Part shown: positions 44,010 to 54,866 of the stretch, piece after piece | Position numbering within the stretch: the first letter of the stretch is position 1 | Layout: each line of letters begins with the position of its first letter | DNA from: Cryptomeria japonica | Taxonomy: Eukaryota > Streptophyta > Pinopsida > Cupressales > Cupressaceae | Assembly (NCBI RefSeq): GCF_030272615.1 | Contig: NC_081410.1 | Coordinates: 125,210,640 to 125,274,639 of the forward strand | Direction of reading: 5' to 3' | Length of the DNA: 64,000 bases | Made by a program: the position numbers and the translations under genes | Notes under the pieces: model-generated | Databases searched by the model: none | What the model was told of the DNA's origin: nothing | The model's input: the letters and a program-made list of their open reading frames with translations, nothing else

Positions 44010-45450
44010 TGATGCCCTCCTAAATGGCACAATGTTAGTTCAAGATCAATCAACACAAAACACACAAAACGTTAGAGTTAATCAATCAAAAACCAAAACA
44101 TGAAGGCATTCCAAAGGAGACACTAAAAATACATGCTAATGAATCTAACTAAAGAAGTAAGACAATGAGACATCTCCAACTGTCTCTTAGCATGAGATTA
44201 GCTCCTTCTCCCTTGTTCCTCTCCTCTCCAAGTTCCAAAATAGTGTAGCTCTCAGCAGCTTTTTGCACTATGGATGCTTATGGAGGATTGAGATTATAGA
44301 ATAGCTCTAAACATGAAATGAAAAGCTATTTTTAATGCTAAAATGATATATTTTAACCAAAAGACAAAAGATTAGATTGTTTATGCTATGCTAAATGCTC
44401 TTCTAAAATGGCTATAGTCTAAATGCATACAAGTTTTCAGGATCTGGATTATGAAGGAATGGGCTCTATTTATAGGAAAAATGGAGCAATGGATGGCCAG
44501 GATTGAAAGGTTTAATCAAGGGTCAAGCTTGAAAGTTGGGGATCCATGTGCACAATTGGCACCAATAAAATAGTGACAAGTGTCAACATAGGATTGGGTT
44601 GAGAGAAGAGGTTGGAGGCATTAAAGGCCTGAGAAGACCTCATGGTTATCTAAAGGCTAAGAGTCAAGCCTAAATTAGGATTACCCACTGGATTAGGAGT
44701 TAATCCAAGGATAAACCTTTGTGCAAATGATTAAGAGATAATCATGGTCAAAGCATTGAAGGCTTGATGAGACCCTTGGGTTGGGTAGAGGTTGAGTCAA
44801 AACAAATGTTTTAACCATGTGGGAGAGTTGAATTAACCATTAATGGTTATTGGAGACTTTGTGGATTAAGTGGTTGAAAGTTGGAAGCCTTTAATGGTTT
44901 TCAAAGACTTTGGGGTTTTTGGTGGTTGAAGGTTGAAAACCTTCAATGGTTATCCAAGACTTTGGGCCATTTGAGAAGTGACTCTATTTTGCTTAGGAAT
45001 GTGACAATAATTAGGGGATGGATTAGGCTAATTAGGAAGGGGTTAGAAGAATCTAGAAGGGGATTAGATTTTGCAAGTCGATTTGGTGGGTGAGGGAAAA
45101 TAGGATTTTATTAAAATAAAAATTCATTTATTTCAAAATGTGTGCAAGTTGCATTTGTAGGAAAATGCAAGTGGGGTGGAGATAATGATTTAAATAAATG
45201 TTTTATTTAATTTATTTAAAAGAGGAAAAGGGGGATTTAATTAAATAAATTGATTTTATTTATTTAATTGATTGTGAATTTGGTTTAATGAATTAATTAA
45301 AATAAATTGAATAATTTATTTAATTAATAGAAGAATGTTTGGGGATGATTTAATTAAATATTAATTTAATTAATTGGTGGCTAGTGGATTTTTAATCAAA
45401 TAAATACGAAATATTCATTTAATTAAAATGGACAGATTTGTGTGACTACA
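44010..45450 (-). repeat. LTR C (5' LTR of the outer element)
   Basis: 1441 bp. Read on the minus strand, TGTAGTCACAC to GGGCATCA. Followed on the plus strand by the right target duplication. Confidence 0.95.
44467..44474 (-). promoter_or_regulatory. TATA box in LTR C
   Basis: TATAAATA on the minus strand. As the 5' LTR of the outer element this would drive its leader and gag. Confidence 0.6.
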
Positions 45451-45455
45451 AGACC
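45451..45455 (+). other. Target-site duplication, right copy (AGACC)
   Basis: Matches 21533-21537. The palindromic minisatellite continues just after it. Confidence 0.85.
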
Positions 45456-45837
45456 TATTAAGCCATGACATGACATGATTTTCTCAAATTGCCAACTTCA
45501 TCATCTAATTCATCTCCAACACTGAAGTAGTAATTCAACATGTTTTCTTAGTAAATGACCACTTAGAGAGGTTACCATCTAATATATTAGTACTATTCCA
45601 ACACAAAGTACTAATTCAACATGTTTACCAGAATTGTGACTAATTATTTATTATATAAATTACTATATATATGTTGATCTTATTTTACTTTTTTTACAAG
45701 TTCATGTATGGAATATTTTATATTGATTTTAATATTTGATGCATTTTACAAGAAATGAATACATTAAATTGAATATATAATAGATTTGTGAAGTTTCAAT
45801 GAAAGTTTTTATTAAGTTTTGTGCGCAAATTTAATAT

Positions 45838-46265
45838 TTAAAGATTCAATGTTATGTACATGTATTTTTTTTAAGTTCAATATTATTTTATATTTCATGT
45901 GTATCTCATTTTTAATTTTTTTTAATAATGCTTGGTAAACTTTTGAATGTGACCGACGACGTTGGCATGACACGCCCTTCGACTCCACGTGAAACACTTT
46001 TGACTCGGAGCTATGAACCGGTGAGGCCACATTTGGGGGACCTCATCCCCACACTTTACTTATTCAAACCTGTGAGCACAACGACCCAATGAAGACACAA
46101 GGTATGCAAGCACAATGGCCTAGCAGGGGTTTGAACCTTGGTGGCCACTTCACCAACAAAGTATTTTAACCACGACACTACATGTTCGAAGATTCAATAG
46201 TATGTACATGTATATTTTTTTAAAGTTCAATATTATATTATATTTCATGTGCATCTCATTCAATG
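45838..46265. repeat. ~75-bp direct repeats at 45838-45915 and 46187-46265
   Basis: Both copies run AAGATTCAAT..ATGTACATGTAT..TTTAAGTTCAATATTAT..ATATTTCATGTG.ATCTCATT with a few mismatches. They bracket the SINE-like block. Confidence 0.8.
45950..46186 (-). mobile_element. tRNA-derived SINE-like element
   Basis: On the minus strand an A-box-like TAGTGTCGTGGTTAAAATAC (46180-46161) is followed about 25 bases later by a B box, GGTTCAAACCC (46137-46127). This is the spacing of a pol III promoter in a tRNA-derived SINE head. The body (to about 45950) is GC-richer than its AT-rich surroundings. No poly(A) or short target duplication is clear. Confidence 0.45.
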
Positions 46266-46381
46266 ACATAGAAATGTTACTATTTATAAATGCTTTTTTA
46301 AAACTAAAATAGATTCTTCTTTGATATAGAGTTGTATATAATTCATGTATATCTTTATATATGTAGGAGATATTTGTTATT

Positions 46382-46887
46382 ATGGATGTGTTTGACATAC
46401 ATGAATTGTTAGGTGAAAATCCCCCACTGCAACCCCCTCCTCCTCCACCTCCACCACCAACACCACCACCACCACCACCACCACCACCACCACCACCACC
46501 CCCTAGATTAGATGAAATTTGTTTAAGAGAAAGAATTAATGAAAACCTCAAGTTATTGAACAAAATATTACTTCAATCCAAAATGAGCCAATCACCCCCC
46601 ACCCCCCGAAATCTTCTAGAGTTTGCAAAATCAATGCAAACTATTGTCGAGTTAGTTAGATCAGTTGATTCTCAATCAAATCAATTTCATAGATGGCAAC
46701 AAGAACTTTGCGTGATTTTTATGCTGATGGATTAACTTATAGGCAGATCACCGATCTCAGAATAACCAAAACTCATTTATGTCCGTATTTTACTAACCCA
46801 AAAATAAAAGAACCAATGCAACCTACCCAGAAAAGAATTTCAATTAGGTGGTGTGATCATCTAGAAATGGCTACACTTCTGGGATAG
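46382..46887 (+). pseudogene. Proline-rich ORF, frameshifted, in the candidate DNA transposon
   Basis: Two overlapping frames read as one protein with a single frameshift near 46690-46735. The first is MDVFDIHELLGENPP, then about 30 prolines from a (CCA)n microsatellite at 46437-46502, then RLDEICLRERINENLKLLNK and a helical part. The second is LRDFYADGLTYRQITDLRIT...IRWCDHLEMATLLG. The family is not recognised. It faces the transposase-like gene on the other strand, so the two converge. Confidence 0.4.
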
Positions 46888-47145
46888 ATGGTGGATGGTT
46901 TTTTATTATCTACCACATTGTAATTATAAGGTCCCTTTATATTTTTTGAAAACAAACTTGCAATAAAATCTTTTATAGTTTTAGGTGGAACATAAATACC
47001 ACAATCCTGCACAAGATCATTACCATGCAACATACAACGTATATATAGTGAAAAACATCATAATAGTAATGAAACTGAACATGAGTTTTACAACAACAAG
47101 ATATTCTTTGTTTATTGATTTTAACATACCAGGGTTTGCATTTTT

Positions 47146-48091
47146 TCAATGATCTTGACTAATTTGTAAATTCATTAACACAGATCCATCACTAAATTTT
47201 TTAAAGAATTCAATTTGAGTCATGTCAAGAAGATGTTTTGGATGAGGATCATGAATTTTTGATCCCACCCTTAACTTTAAAACATCTCTAGCATTTGATG
47301 AAACTCTAGTGTTATCATGCCAAAATTTTGCGATTAATAGTTTAGTTTCATCATTTAATTTCATGTCTGATCTTTGAAGTCTACCACCAAAACTCCAACA
47401 ATGGTTTAGTGGATCAATTTCAATTGTGTCTCTTCTTTTGGCCGCTCTTGACAAGGTTCTACGATGTAAGTTTAAATAGCCACCTATATCACTTAACATT
47501 CTCTTACTAACAATTGTTTTGTCAACTATAGCAGTTGTTATAACTCTATGTTTCGTATTCTTATCTTTAGATCGGGTTGTTTTTCTGATAGAATTGATGG
47601 CATTGGAAACAATAGATACAACTTGCTTATATGATTTATCTTTTCTTTTTGGTTTTGCATAAATACCTTTTTTTTTCATGACTTTACGCATTTTTAACAT
47701 TTTTATTAATTGTAGCATTAATTGACATTGGAATCCTAGCATGTGTTCTGATTTGTCTCCAATAAACTAACCCATTCAAATTATCTAGCACATTACTATC
47801 AATAGTAAACAAATTATATTCATTTTCTTTCAGAGAGGGTGGTGTAATATTTTCAATTTTTATTTCTTTTTGTATTGGTGTATTAAATTTATATCCAACT
47901 TCATTTAAATCAGCAATTAGATTGGCATCATAGTCTTGGGGATTTAAAAACATACCAGGATTCACATCCACATGAACATTTGCATCAACAATCATACCCG
48001 TGTTTGGTTCTACATTGCTTGCATCCACCATGATCTCTTCAATGGTCTCATCTAAAACGAGCACTGAACTAGATGCTTCAGTGTTCTTCAA
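47146..48091 (-). pseudogene. Transposase-like protein of an unnamed family, two frames
   Basis: The first frame (48091-47684) starts MKNTEASSSVLVLDE with an acidic region and contains NLNGLVYWRQIRTHARIPMS. The second (47742-47146) overlaps it by frameshift. It carries a lysine-rich stretch, then GGYLNLHRRTLSRAAKRR and KFWHDNTRVSSNARDVLKLR, followed by HPKHLLDMTQIEFFKKF. The W-x-D-N-T-R-V-S-x-N pattern followed by H-P-x-H-x-L resembles eukaryotic transposon proteins I have seen uncharacterised in algae and mosses; I cannot name the superfamily. No DDE triad is visible and the C-terminus looks cut short. Its place between inverted GC-run ends suggests it was this element's transposase. Confidence 0.45.
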
Positions 48092-48394
48092 TTGTCGTTG
48101 TTGTGATCATCGATCTCTTTGGTGTTTTGTCTCCTTCTCTCTTTGTGCTTGAATTTCGTCTGTTGTCATTGTCTTCCTTTGTTTCTTTTGACGTTTCTTT
48201 GAACCCATATTTACAAACTCCTCTTCAAAAAATAATATTTCTTTTTACCGAGTTCTTCTGAAATTTGTGTAAAAAAGATAAAAACGTAGTGCCAAATGCT
48301 GTAAAAAAATGTTTGTTAGTACGCATTCCAATTATAATCTGGTAAATTGATGCAATTTGTCCTTTTTTTGGATAGTAACGGTAATTTTAGGAAT

Positions 48395-48550
48395 AGGCCC
48401 CCATTTTCAAAACAGGGTCCGGTTATTTATATAACGGGCCCCATTCTGAAAACCAACAGTTAAAAAAGGAAGGGCCCCGATTTCTTAAATGGGCCCTCGT
48501 TTTCAAAATGGGGGGCCATTTTGTGGAAGTTGATTCCACAACCTGCCACT
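48395..48550 (-). repeat. Right end of the candidate DNA transposon: GGGCCC/ATTTT repeats
   Basis: Repeated GGCCCC and GGGCCC runs beside CATTTTSAAAA words. Read leftward from 48550 it starts TGTGGAATC and follows the motif order of the left end at 18117. Confidence 0.5.
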
Positions 48551-48875
48551 TGCCTTAGGATTAGGTCTGGGATAGGCCTGGGATGGCCACACCTAAGACA
48601 TGGACCTACAAATTCAAATCTCCATGAACGAAAGCACAAATATGAACTTCTGGAAGGGCTTAAAGACTAGAAGACTTCTAATCAAAACAACTAAGAAACA
48701 TTGTAGGCAACATGGTCACATTGAAGGGGGACATGATTATCATCCATTGGTAAGTTGTTCATGATATCATTTTAATAATTTATATACATAAGAAATCACT
48801 TCATGATGAGATCATGATGACGGTTTATTTATGTTGATCATTTTTATATAGGTTGAGCACCCTAGGGCACATGAT

Positions 48876-49797
48876 ATGGACCAACACAACTCAGAGAATA
48901 TGGTTTTCAAAATGGAGGAACATGGAGGTGTGAATATTGAAGCTGAAGATAATGATCCCATGGAAGATGGCGATCATGCACCAGAAAACACAATTGAAGA
49001 TGATGGTACAAATACATTGATCCATGACACATTTAATACTAGCACAACTGATCATGATGATCAAGATGACCTTGATGTTGTTCATGATTTACCTCTACTT
49101 GAGAAGGCATATGAGACACTTTACGAAGGCTCCCAAACAACTCTTCTCTCTGTTGTATTGTTGTTGGTGAACTTGAAGGTTACGAATGGTTTATCCAACA
49201 TAACAATCTCACGTATGTTAAGGTATGTCATATATGTCATTATAGTTAATAAATGGTGAATCATGTACCATTAATATTTTTTATATTACCAAATTATATT
49301 TTTTTCTATAGATTGATAGGTGAGTTTTTGTTACCACCATCAAATATTCTACCTCGCTCATACCGGGAATTATCTACCATTATAAAGATATTGGAATGGA
49401 GTATCAAGCAATAGATGCTTGTCCCAATGATCATATTATATATCATAAACAACATGAATTTGGAACAAAATGCCCTAAATGTCATATCAGTAGATATCGA
49501 ATAGATCAAATAACAAAAAATGTGCCTCGCAAGGTTCTTCGTTATATTCCATTATTCCACGTATGCAACCATTATTCAGGTGCACTATCTTGGCACAATT
49601 TATGGATTACCATGCATGCAATAGAAGTTGAGATGACATTATTTGAATGCATGCAGATGGTTCAACATTTATAGACATAGAGGAAAAGTGGCCACACCTT
49701 AAAGAAGAACCTCGTAATCTCAGGCTTTCATTGGCAACAGACGGTGTCAATCCATTTGGAGAATTGAGATCTGTTTACTCGGTGTGGCCTGTTTAAG
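48876..49797 (+). pseudogene. Decayed CACTA (En/Spm) TNP2 transposase fragment
   Basis: The ATG at 48876 opens an acidic region. Then comes the TNP2 signature LLEKAYETLYEGSQTT...LLLVNLKVTNG. A frame break or intron region follows (LLPPSNILPRSYRE), then YQAIDACPNDHIIYHKQHEF and CPKCHISRYR. After another shift it reads EPRNLRLSLATDGVNPFGEL...VYSVWPV and stops at 49797. These blocks occur in this order in TNP2 proteins, which cut and join CACTA element ends. At least two frame breaks and a missing C-terminal half make it non-functional. No CACTA terminal repeats were seen, and it lies just outside the GC-run end at 48550. Confidence 0.8.
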
Positions 49798-51788
49798 GTG
49801 ATATTATGTTGGTTGTACATATGTCATTTTTTATGATATGAAATGACAAATAAGAATTAATATTTTTATTTAATTGAAGATAATAGTTTCAAAAAAGATA
49901 GAAATGAGTTCCTTTTATTCAATTGAAATAAAGTATTTATAATATATATAATGATAAAATAAGATTATTTTTATTTAATTGAGGATAACTTTTTTACATG
50001 ATATGAAATGAGTCTTTATCTAAATAGATAAAGAACTTAATGAATGGATGTTTCACTTAGTGGCTAGCAATTGAAGAGGAACTATCTAGTGAAGAGGGGT
50101 CATGAAAAGAATTATATACCTATCATTTATAATTCTCATAAAAATTTAGATTAAAAAAAAAACTACATATATTACACTTTACTCTTGTGGAAACAAGTAT
50201 GTAGACAAACTTGGTGAATAAAGGGCTTTCCCAATATATAGATTTTTTGAAGTGAGGTTGGTATTTTTTTAAAGATTGGATAGACTAAGTTGTGCTAACA
50301 TTAAAAAAATTAATATAATTTATGATAAAATTAAAATTTATTATATACACAGAACAATTTTGGATGAACCATCTTGCATCCTCATTACTTCTAGCTGAAT
50401 ATTAATCAGGTGTATAAAATTAATTTTTATAAATTTTGATATTTGACGATCTTAGTGCTTTTCTAATAAGAAAAAATCGTATGTCAAACAAATCAAGGAC
50501 AAAATATTTGGACGAGTCAAAATTTCTAGCTAGATAAACATAGCTAACTCATACATAGAGATGAATGCCTACTCTAGTTTATGGATAAATAAATACCTAT
50601 TCAATATACATAGAAGAATTATTGATTATATAAATGAAGGAACATGTAAATTTTTTGTTTTAATTGATAGAAGATTAGTATAAAAATTAGGTACAACCTA
50701 AACATGTGTTGTATTTGGTATTAGAGAAGGGTTTGGAAGATCAACTTTGAGCTTGCTATGACTTTCTCAAAGCGAAATCAATTATGAATTCAATTAATCG
50801 TTAAAAAGTAAACATAAATTACATTGTTATGCTGAACAATTATGTTAGTTAAACTAACTTTTAGTAACTCTTCTTATATATATTCGCATTCTATGTATTG
50901 AATAATATATAGACCAAGTTTTCATCTAATAGAGGAAGTGGAGAAGTAGTTATTATAGCTAATTTAGTGCATCCATGGATTCTAAATGGTACATCGCATT
51001 TCAACAACTTTTTTTTGTTGTCTCTTGTGCGACTTAACTGCTTATAGCTATTTTTTTAGCATCTTCATTAAATGTGTATTTTTTATGGATAAGGATAAAA
51101 AAATACACATTTCAAAGTGTCACCTTATACTTTCTTAAAGATGCCCCAATAATTATGTACTTGAAATTGCCAGTGCTTATGCATAAATATCACAAATAGA
51201 TGCTACAAGTATCAATAAAAGTGTATAAATGAATCAATTATGATCCAAAAAATATTACATGTGAAATGGAAATTAAGAAGTGCATACTAGTGAGAGCAAA
51301 GCCATGTTTGCTAAGGGATGCATGATAAAATACGTTGGGAGACATCTTCAACATCTTCCAATCCCATTCTTTCACTATTTTTTAACTTCATATTTGTTGA
51401 TGCGACTATTATAGAGATGCTTTGTGTAGTGTATTTAAATTATGCCGTGATATTGTGTTGTGGAGGAGAAGATCAGCAGTGCACGTAATTGAAAACAAAT
51501 GTGTTCTTGAAGGGTGCTGCATAATAGAGGCACGTTATAGTGCATCTACATATAAGATGCAATTTGATTTGGAATCTAATTTGAGCATTCTATTTGTCAA
51601 TATTTGATAATAAGGTATACAAAAAGTTTGCATATACAATTTTTGTTTTGAAGTGGTTGCTAGAGTTATTGATTTTTTTTCTTTTGAGTAATAAGGTTAA
51701 TATTAGTTTGCATTTAAGAAAAAAAAATCATTACACAAGTATTCAAATTCAATTTTTATATTTGGAAAATGTTTTTTTTGTGAACATG
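49798..51788. other. AT-rich spacer
   Basis: No gene or recognisable repeat. Short frames near 51422 and 51594 carry nothing I recognise. Confidence 0.45.
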
Positions 51789-51869
51789 ATTTTTCACTTT
51801 ATGCAAGAGCATTACGATCTACTCTAGAAGCTAGCCAAGTAGATTCTCCATTGCATTTAGGATACTCAT
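51789..51869 (+). repeat. 81-bp perfect direct repeat, first copy
   Basis: Identical over all 81 bases to 52425-52505 and 555 bp away from it. Starts ATTTTTCACTTTATGC. Confidence 0.95.
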
Positions 51870-52135
51870 ACTTTTGTGGTTCAGATATTGATATTGTAGT
51901 TCTTCTCATACCACTTCTCCATCCACTATCACATTGGAGAGATTGCATTATGATGACAGTTCTTCAGTGGATCTTAGACCTCCTAATCTTTCTCATCTAT
52001 AACAACATAAAATTTTCTATTTCACACATAAGATAGGAAGTTAGTTTATGTTTGGGTTCGAAAGAGTGATTTTTCTAGGAATAGGCAATATCTATTTTGC
52101 GGTGAATTTTCTGAAATATGACATGGTAATGAAAT

Positions 52136-52372
52136 TTTATGGTGTGCAAAAGTCTCACCAACTGGCTTTGCATCATCTAATCCAAAATTCTTCAACAATT
52201 CCTTTGCATACTTAGACTAAGATATGAAGATACATTTACCCTACTGTGTAAATTGCAATCCCAGAAAGAATTTAATCTCACCAATCATAGACATTTCAAA
52301 TTCATTATGCATGTCATCAACAAACTTCTTGCACAAACTATCATCTCCACCAAATAGAATGCCGTCTTAAAT
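52136..52372 (-). pseudogene. Ty1/copia reverse transcriptase fragment
   Basis: The minus strand reads DGILFGGDDSLCKKF, then FEMSMIGEIKFFLGLQF, a stop, and SKYAKELLKNFGLDDAKPVG. This order is specific to copia RT, just after the catalytic YVDD. Two in-frame stops and no other pol domains show a relic, lying between the two 81-bp repeats. Confidence 0.85.
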
Positions 52373-52424
52373 TTGGGGCCATACTGTCAGCGGTCCTTAT
52401 GCAAAATTACACAATGTGCATATT

Positions 52425-52505
52425 ATTTTTCACTTTATGCAAGAGCATTACGATCTACTCTAGAAGCTAGCCAAGTAGATTCTCCATTGCATTTAGGATA
52501 CTCAT
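52425..52505 (+). repeat. 81-bp perfect direct repeat, second copy
   Basis: Partner of 51789-51869; ends GGATACTCAT. Confidence 0.95.
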
Positions 52506-54866
52506 CCTATTTTTTGATAGTGGATTGTTTGAGATATACAGATTCAGATAGGGCATCTGAATTTTAGGATTTTAAGTCCACTTCAAGTTACAACTTCTCA
52601 CTTGGTTGAAGTTCTAATTCATCTTTGAGAGTAGTCAAACATTTCTCTATCTTCCACTAAGGTTGAGTATTAGAGGCTATTAATAATGGACATCATTGAG
52701 GTTATTTAGTGTCAAGATATTTTGACTAAGCTTGGTATCTACTTTAGACAATCATCAGTAATATTTTGTGAAATCTAATACCATATAAATCTTAGACTCT
52801 GATCCATTATCAATGGACCAAGCATAGAAAATTTCACATATCATTGATATTGAATCTTTCCAACTTTTGAGTAGAGCATCAACATCTTCATTAAAACCTT
52901 AAAAAAAATAAGTTTCTTCATTTACGAGCTTTATTATGGTGTGGGAGGCTTCTTTTGATAGGGGATGCTTAGTCTTTCATTTCTCTCAATGTATTTCAAA
53001 AGATTTTATCTTTTCTTTCTTGGGGGGCTTCTTATGGCAGGGGATCTATTTTACGTGTGTAACTCATTGGTGTAGGAGCACCCTTCATGACTCTTGCTCT
53101 TTCTTTGTCTAGTTGGTGTCATTCTTCTATAGAAGCCATTGTACATGAATAAGAGCTAGGAGCTCATGTGTGCTAGTCTAGGTCCTAGTTAGGGTCCTAG
53201 TGGAGATCTTAGGGGTCATAAGTCAAGATTGTGATTTTCTTGAAAATGGAGGGTATGTGTGTCCTGGAGGTGCTTAGGGGTCCTTTATAACATGGTGGTG
53301 TTCTTAGGTTGGCCCGTTGTGGGTCTAGGAGTCATAAAAAGCAACATTGGGAAAGTTGCTCAAAAGTTGCATGACAACTTTTAAAAGTTGTCAAGCAACT
53401 TTTCCACCATGATGACAAGCTCTTTTGGTTAGGGTGGAAAACCCTAGTTTTGGCACAAAGACCATGGAAAGGTAGTATAAGTACTTGCAAACCCTAAATT
53501 CATGGTTTGGATGTCAGACATTGTACGACCCTAGTAAGAAGATCAGACTGAGATTGTAAAACTGTTACCAGTCGGTTTGAAAGAAGCAAACAAGCAAGTT
53601 AATGGATTGAGAAATGTCCAAATCTCTATGGAATGTTTGTCATGGTGTAAATACTTTCTTTTCAAGCAATTAGTTTAGGTTTTTACTTGCAGATTGAGTG
53701 ATTTTGTAAATAGTTTGAAAACTGTATTCTTACTGTCTAGTTTTGGATAGGATTGTGTAAATGAAGTCTTAACTCCATTCCCCGTTGTGGAACCACCATG
53801 AAACCATGGGGAATGGATGTGAAGACCCTGTACAATTTCCCAAGCAAGTAGGTCCCTTGAAAATGTAGGGAGGCCAATCAAAGACCTACTCCTAGGTGAG
53901 ACTGGACAGTGCCCGGTTAGGAGAGGTTGAAATTGCAGAGGTTTTGGAGAGCAAGGTTGGATAGAGGAGAGTATATCCTTTGGAGGAAGTGTAGAGGAGT
54001 GTTTGAATTATCATTGGTGTGAAGGAGGAGCTTCCACCAATCCAAACAAGGTGGCTAAACCTCAAAACCTTCACTGTGATCTAGGCAGACCACAAAACCC
54101 TCACAAAACCCTTAAAAACCCCAAAATTCACCTTAGGCATTGTACGACCATCTGGAGGCCCAAAACCTAGAAAATATTTGAGTCCTTGCCAATTTATTAG
54201 TAGTCCATATTGGGAGTTTTTGTTGTGTATGCATCATTTGTGAGAGAAATCCCTAAAGGACCGGGTAGGAGGCCTAATTGGTCCTAATCCTTGTAGCCCT
54301 GTTTTGTAAGCAAAAACACAAAACAGTGAAATTGGTAGAAAAGATGAAGGTAGAAACTTCTTGGAAGCACATGGAGGGATGTAAAACATGGTTTAAGACC
54401 TAATACAACCTTGCTAAGACCTTTGAAAGTGTGAACAAGCCTTAGCCCTTATTAGCCACAGTAAGGGATTTTGAGTCTCATTGAGTAGGTGAGACCTTAG
54501 GAGCAGCAAAGCAACTCATTGGTGGGTGGATTGGGCAAGGTCAGGGGATTCCTCAAGCAAAGGAATTCCTAGAGACCCTAGGGTGTGAGGAGAACACCAA
54601 GTGATCCCAGGGAAGGATCCAGGAGCATAGACTAGGCTAGTCTATCCCAAGCACCAACCCATCACTCATTAAGCTACACTTGTTAGGACCCACATTTTTT
54701 CTCACATAAGTTGTGTTTTTTAAGGAAGATTGTTAGTGTAGTCTTTAGTTTCTTTAATTGGATATTATGTGTTTACATTTAGTTGAAACATAAAGGAGGG
54801 GTAAAAATTTATTAAAAATGAGAAAAAGTACAAAGCAAGGGCATTGCATAGCCCTATCAAGCTCTA
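52506..54866. other. Spacer without recognisable genes
   Basis: Moderate GC, several short G-rich segments. ATTGTACGACC occurs at about 53521 and 54137. Frames near 53675-54074 have no family features. The downstream tail of the LINE should end near 54760. Confidence 0.4.

Larger units (their letters stand above)
21538..45450 (-). mobile_element. Composite Ty3/gypsy (Tat-lineage) retrotransposon with a nested inverted relative
   Basis: The outer element points left: 5' LTR C, tRNA-Trp primer site, 2.7-kb leader and gag-protease on the right; polypurine tract and 3' LTR A on the left. Its middle is replaced by a rightward segment, 24545-37918, from a close relative (gag interior through integrase, antisense mobile-domain gene, polypurine tract, LTR B). 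LTRs A and C are both 1441 bp; B is 1439 bp. By eye A and C differ at about 11 positions, and B and C at about 8, so all copies are similarly young. The simplest history is insertion of the inner element, followed by one large deletion ending at 24544/24545. Confidence 0.85.
18117..48550. mobile_element. Candidate DNA transposon with GC-run inverted ends, split by a retrotransposon
   Basis: The left end (18117 rightward) and the reverse complement of the right end (48550 leftward) begin TGTTGGAAT and TGTGGAAT. They then share, in the same order, CCCATTTT, GGCCCATTT, a CGGGSCCC run and AATGGGG. Removing the 23.9-kb retrotransposon leaves about 6.5 kb. That remainder contains palindromic minisatellites on the left and, on the right, a proline-rich ORF and a transposase-like gene. 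No target duplication was found, and the ends are diverged, so the boundaries and unity of the element are inferred. Confidence 0.4.

Noticed and set aside
48876-49797. TNP2 fragment as the transposase of the GC-run element
   Set aside because: It lies outside the element's right end at 48550, and CACTA ends are absent.
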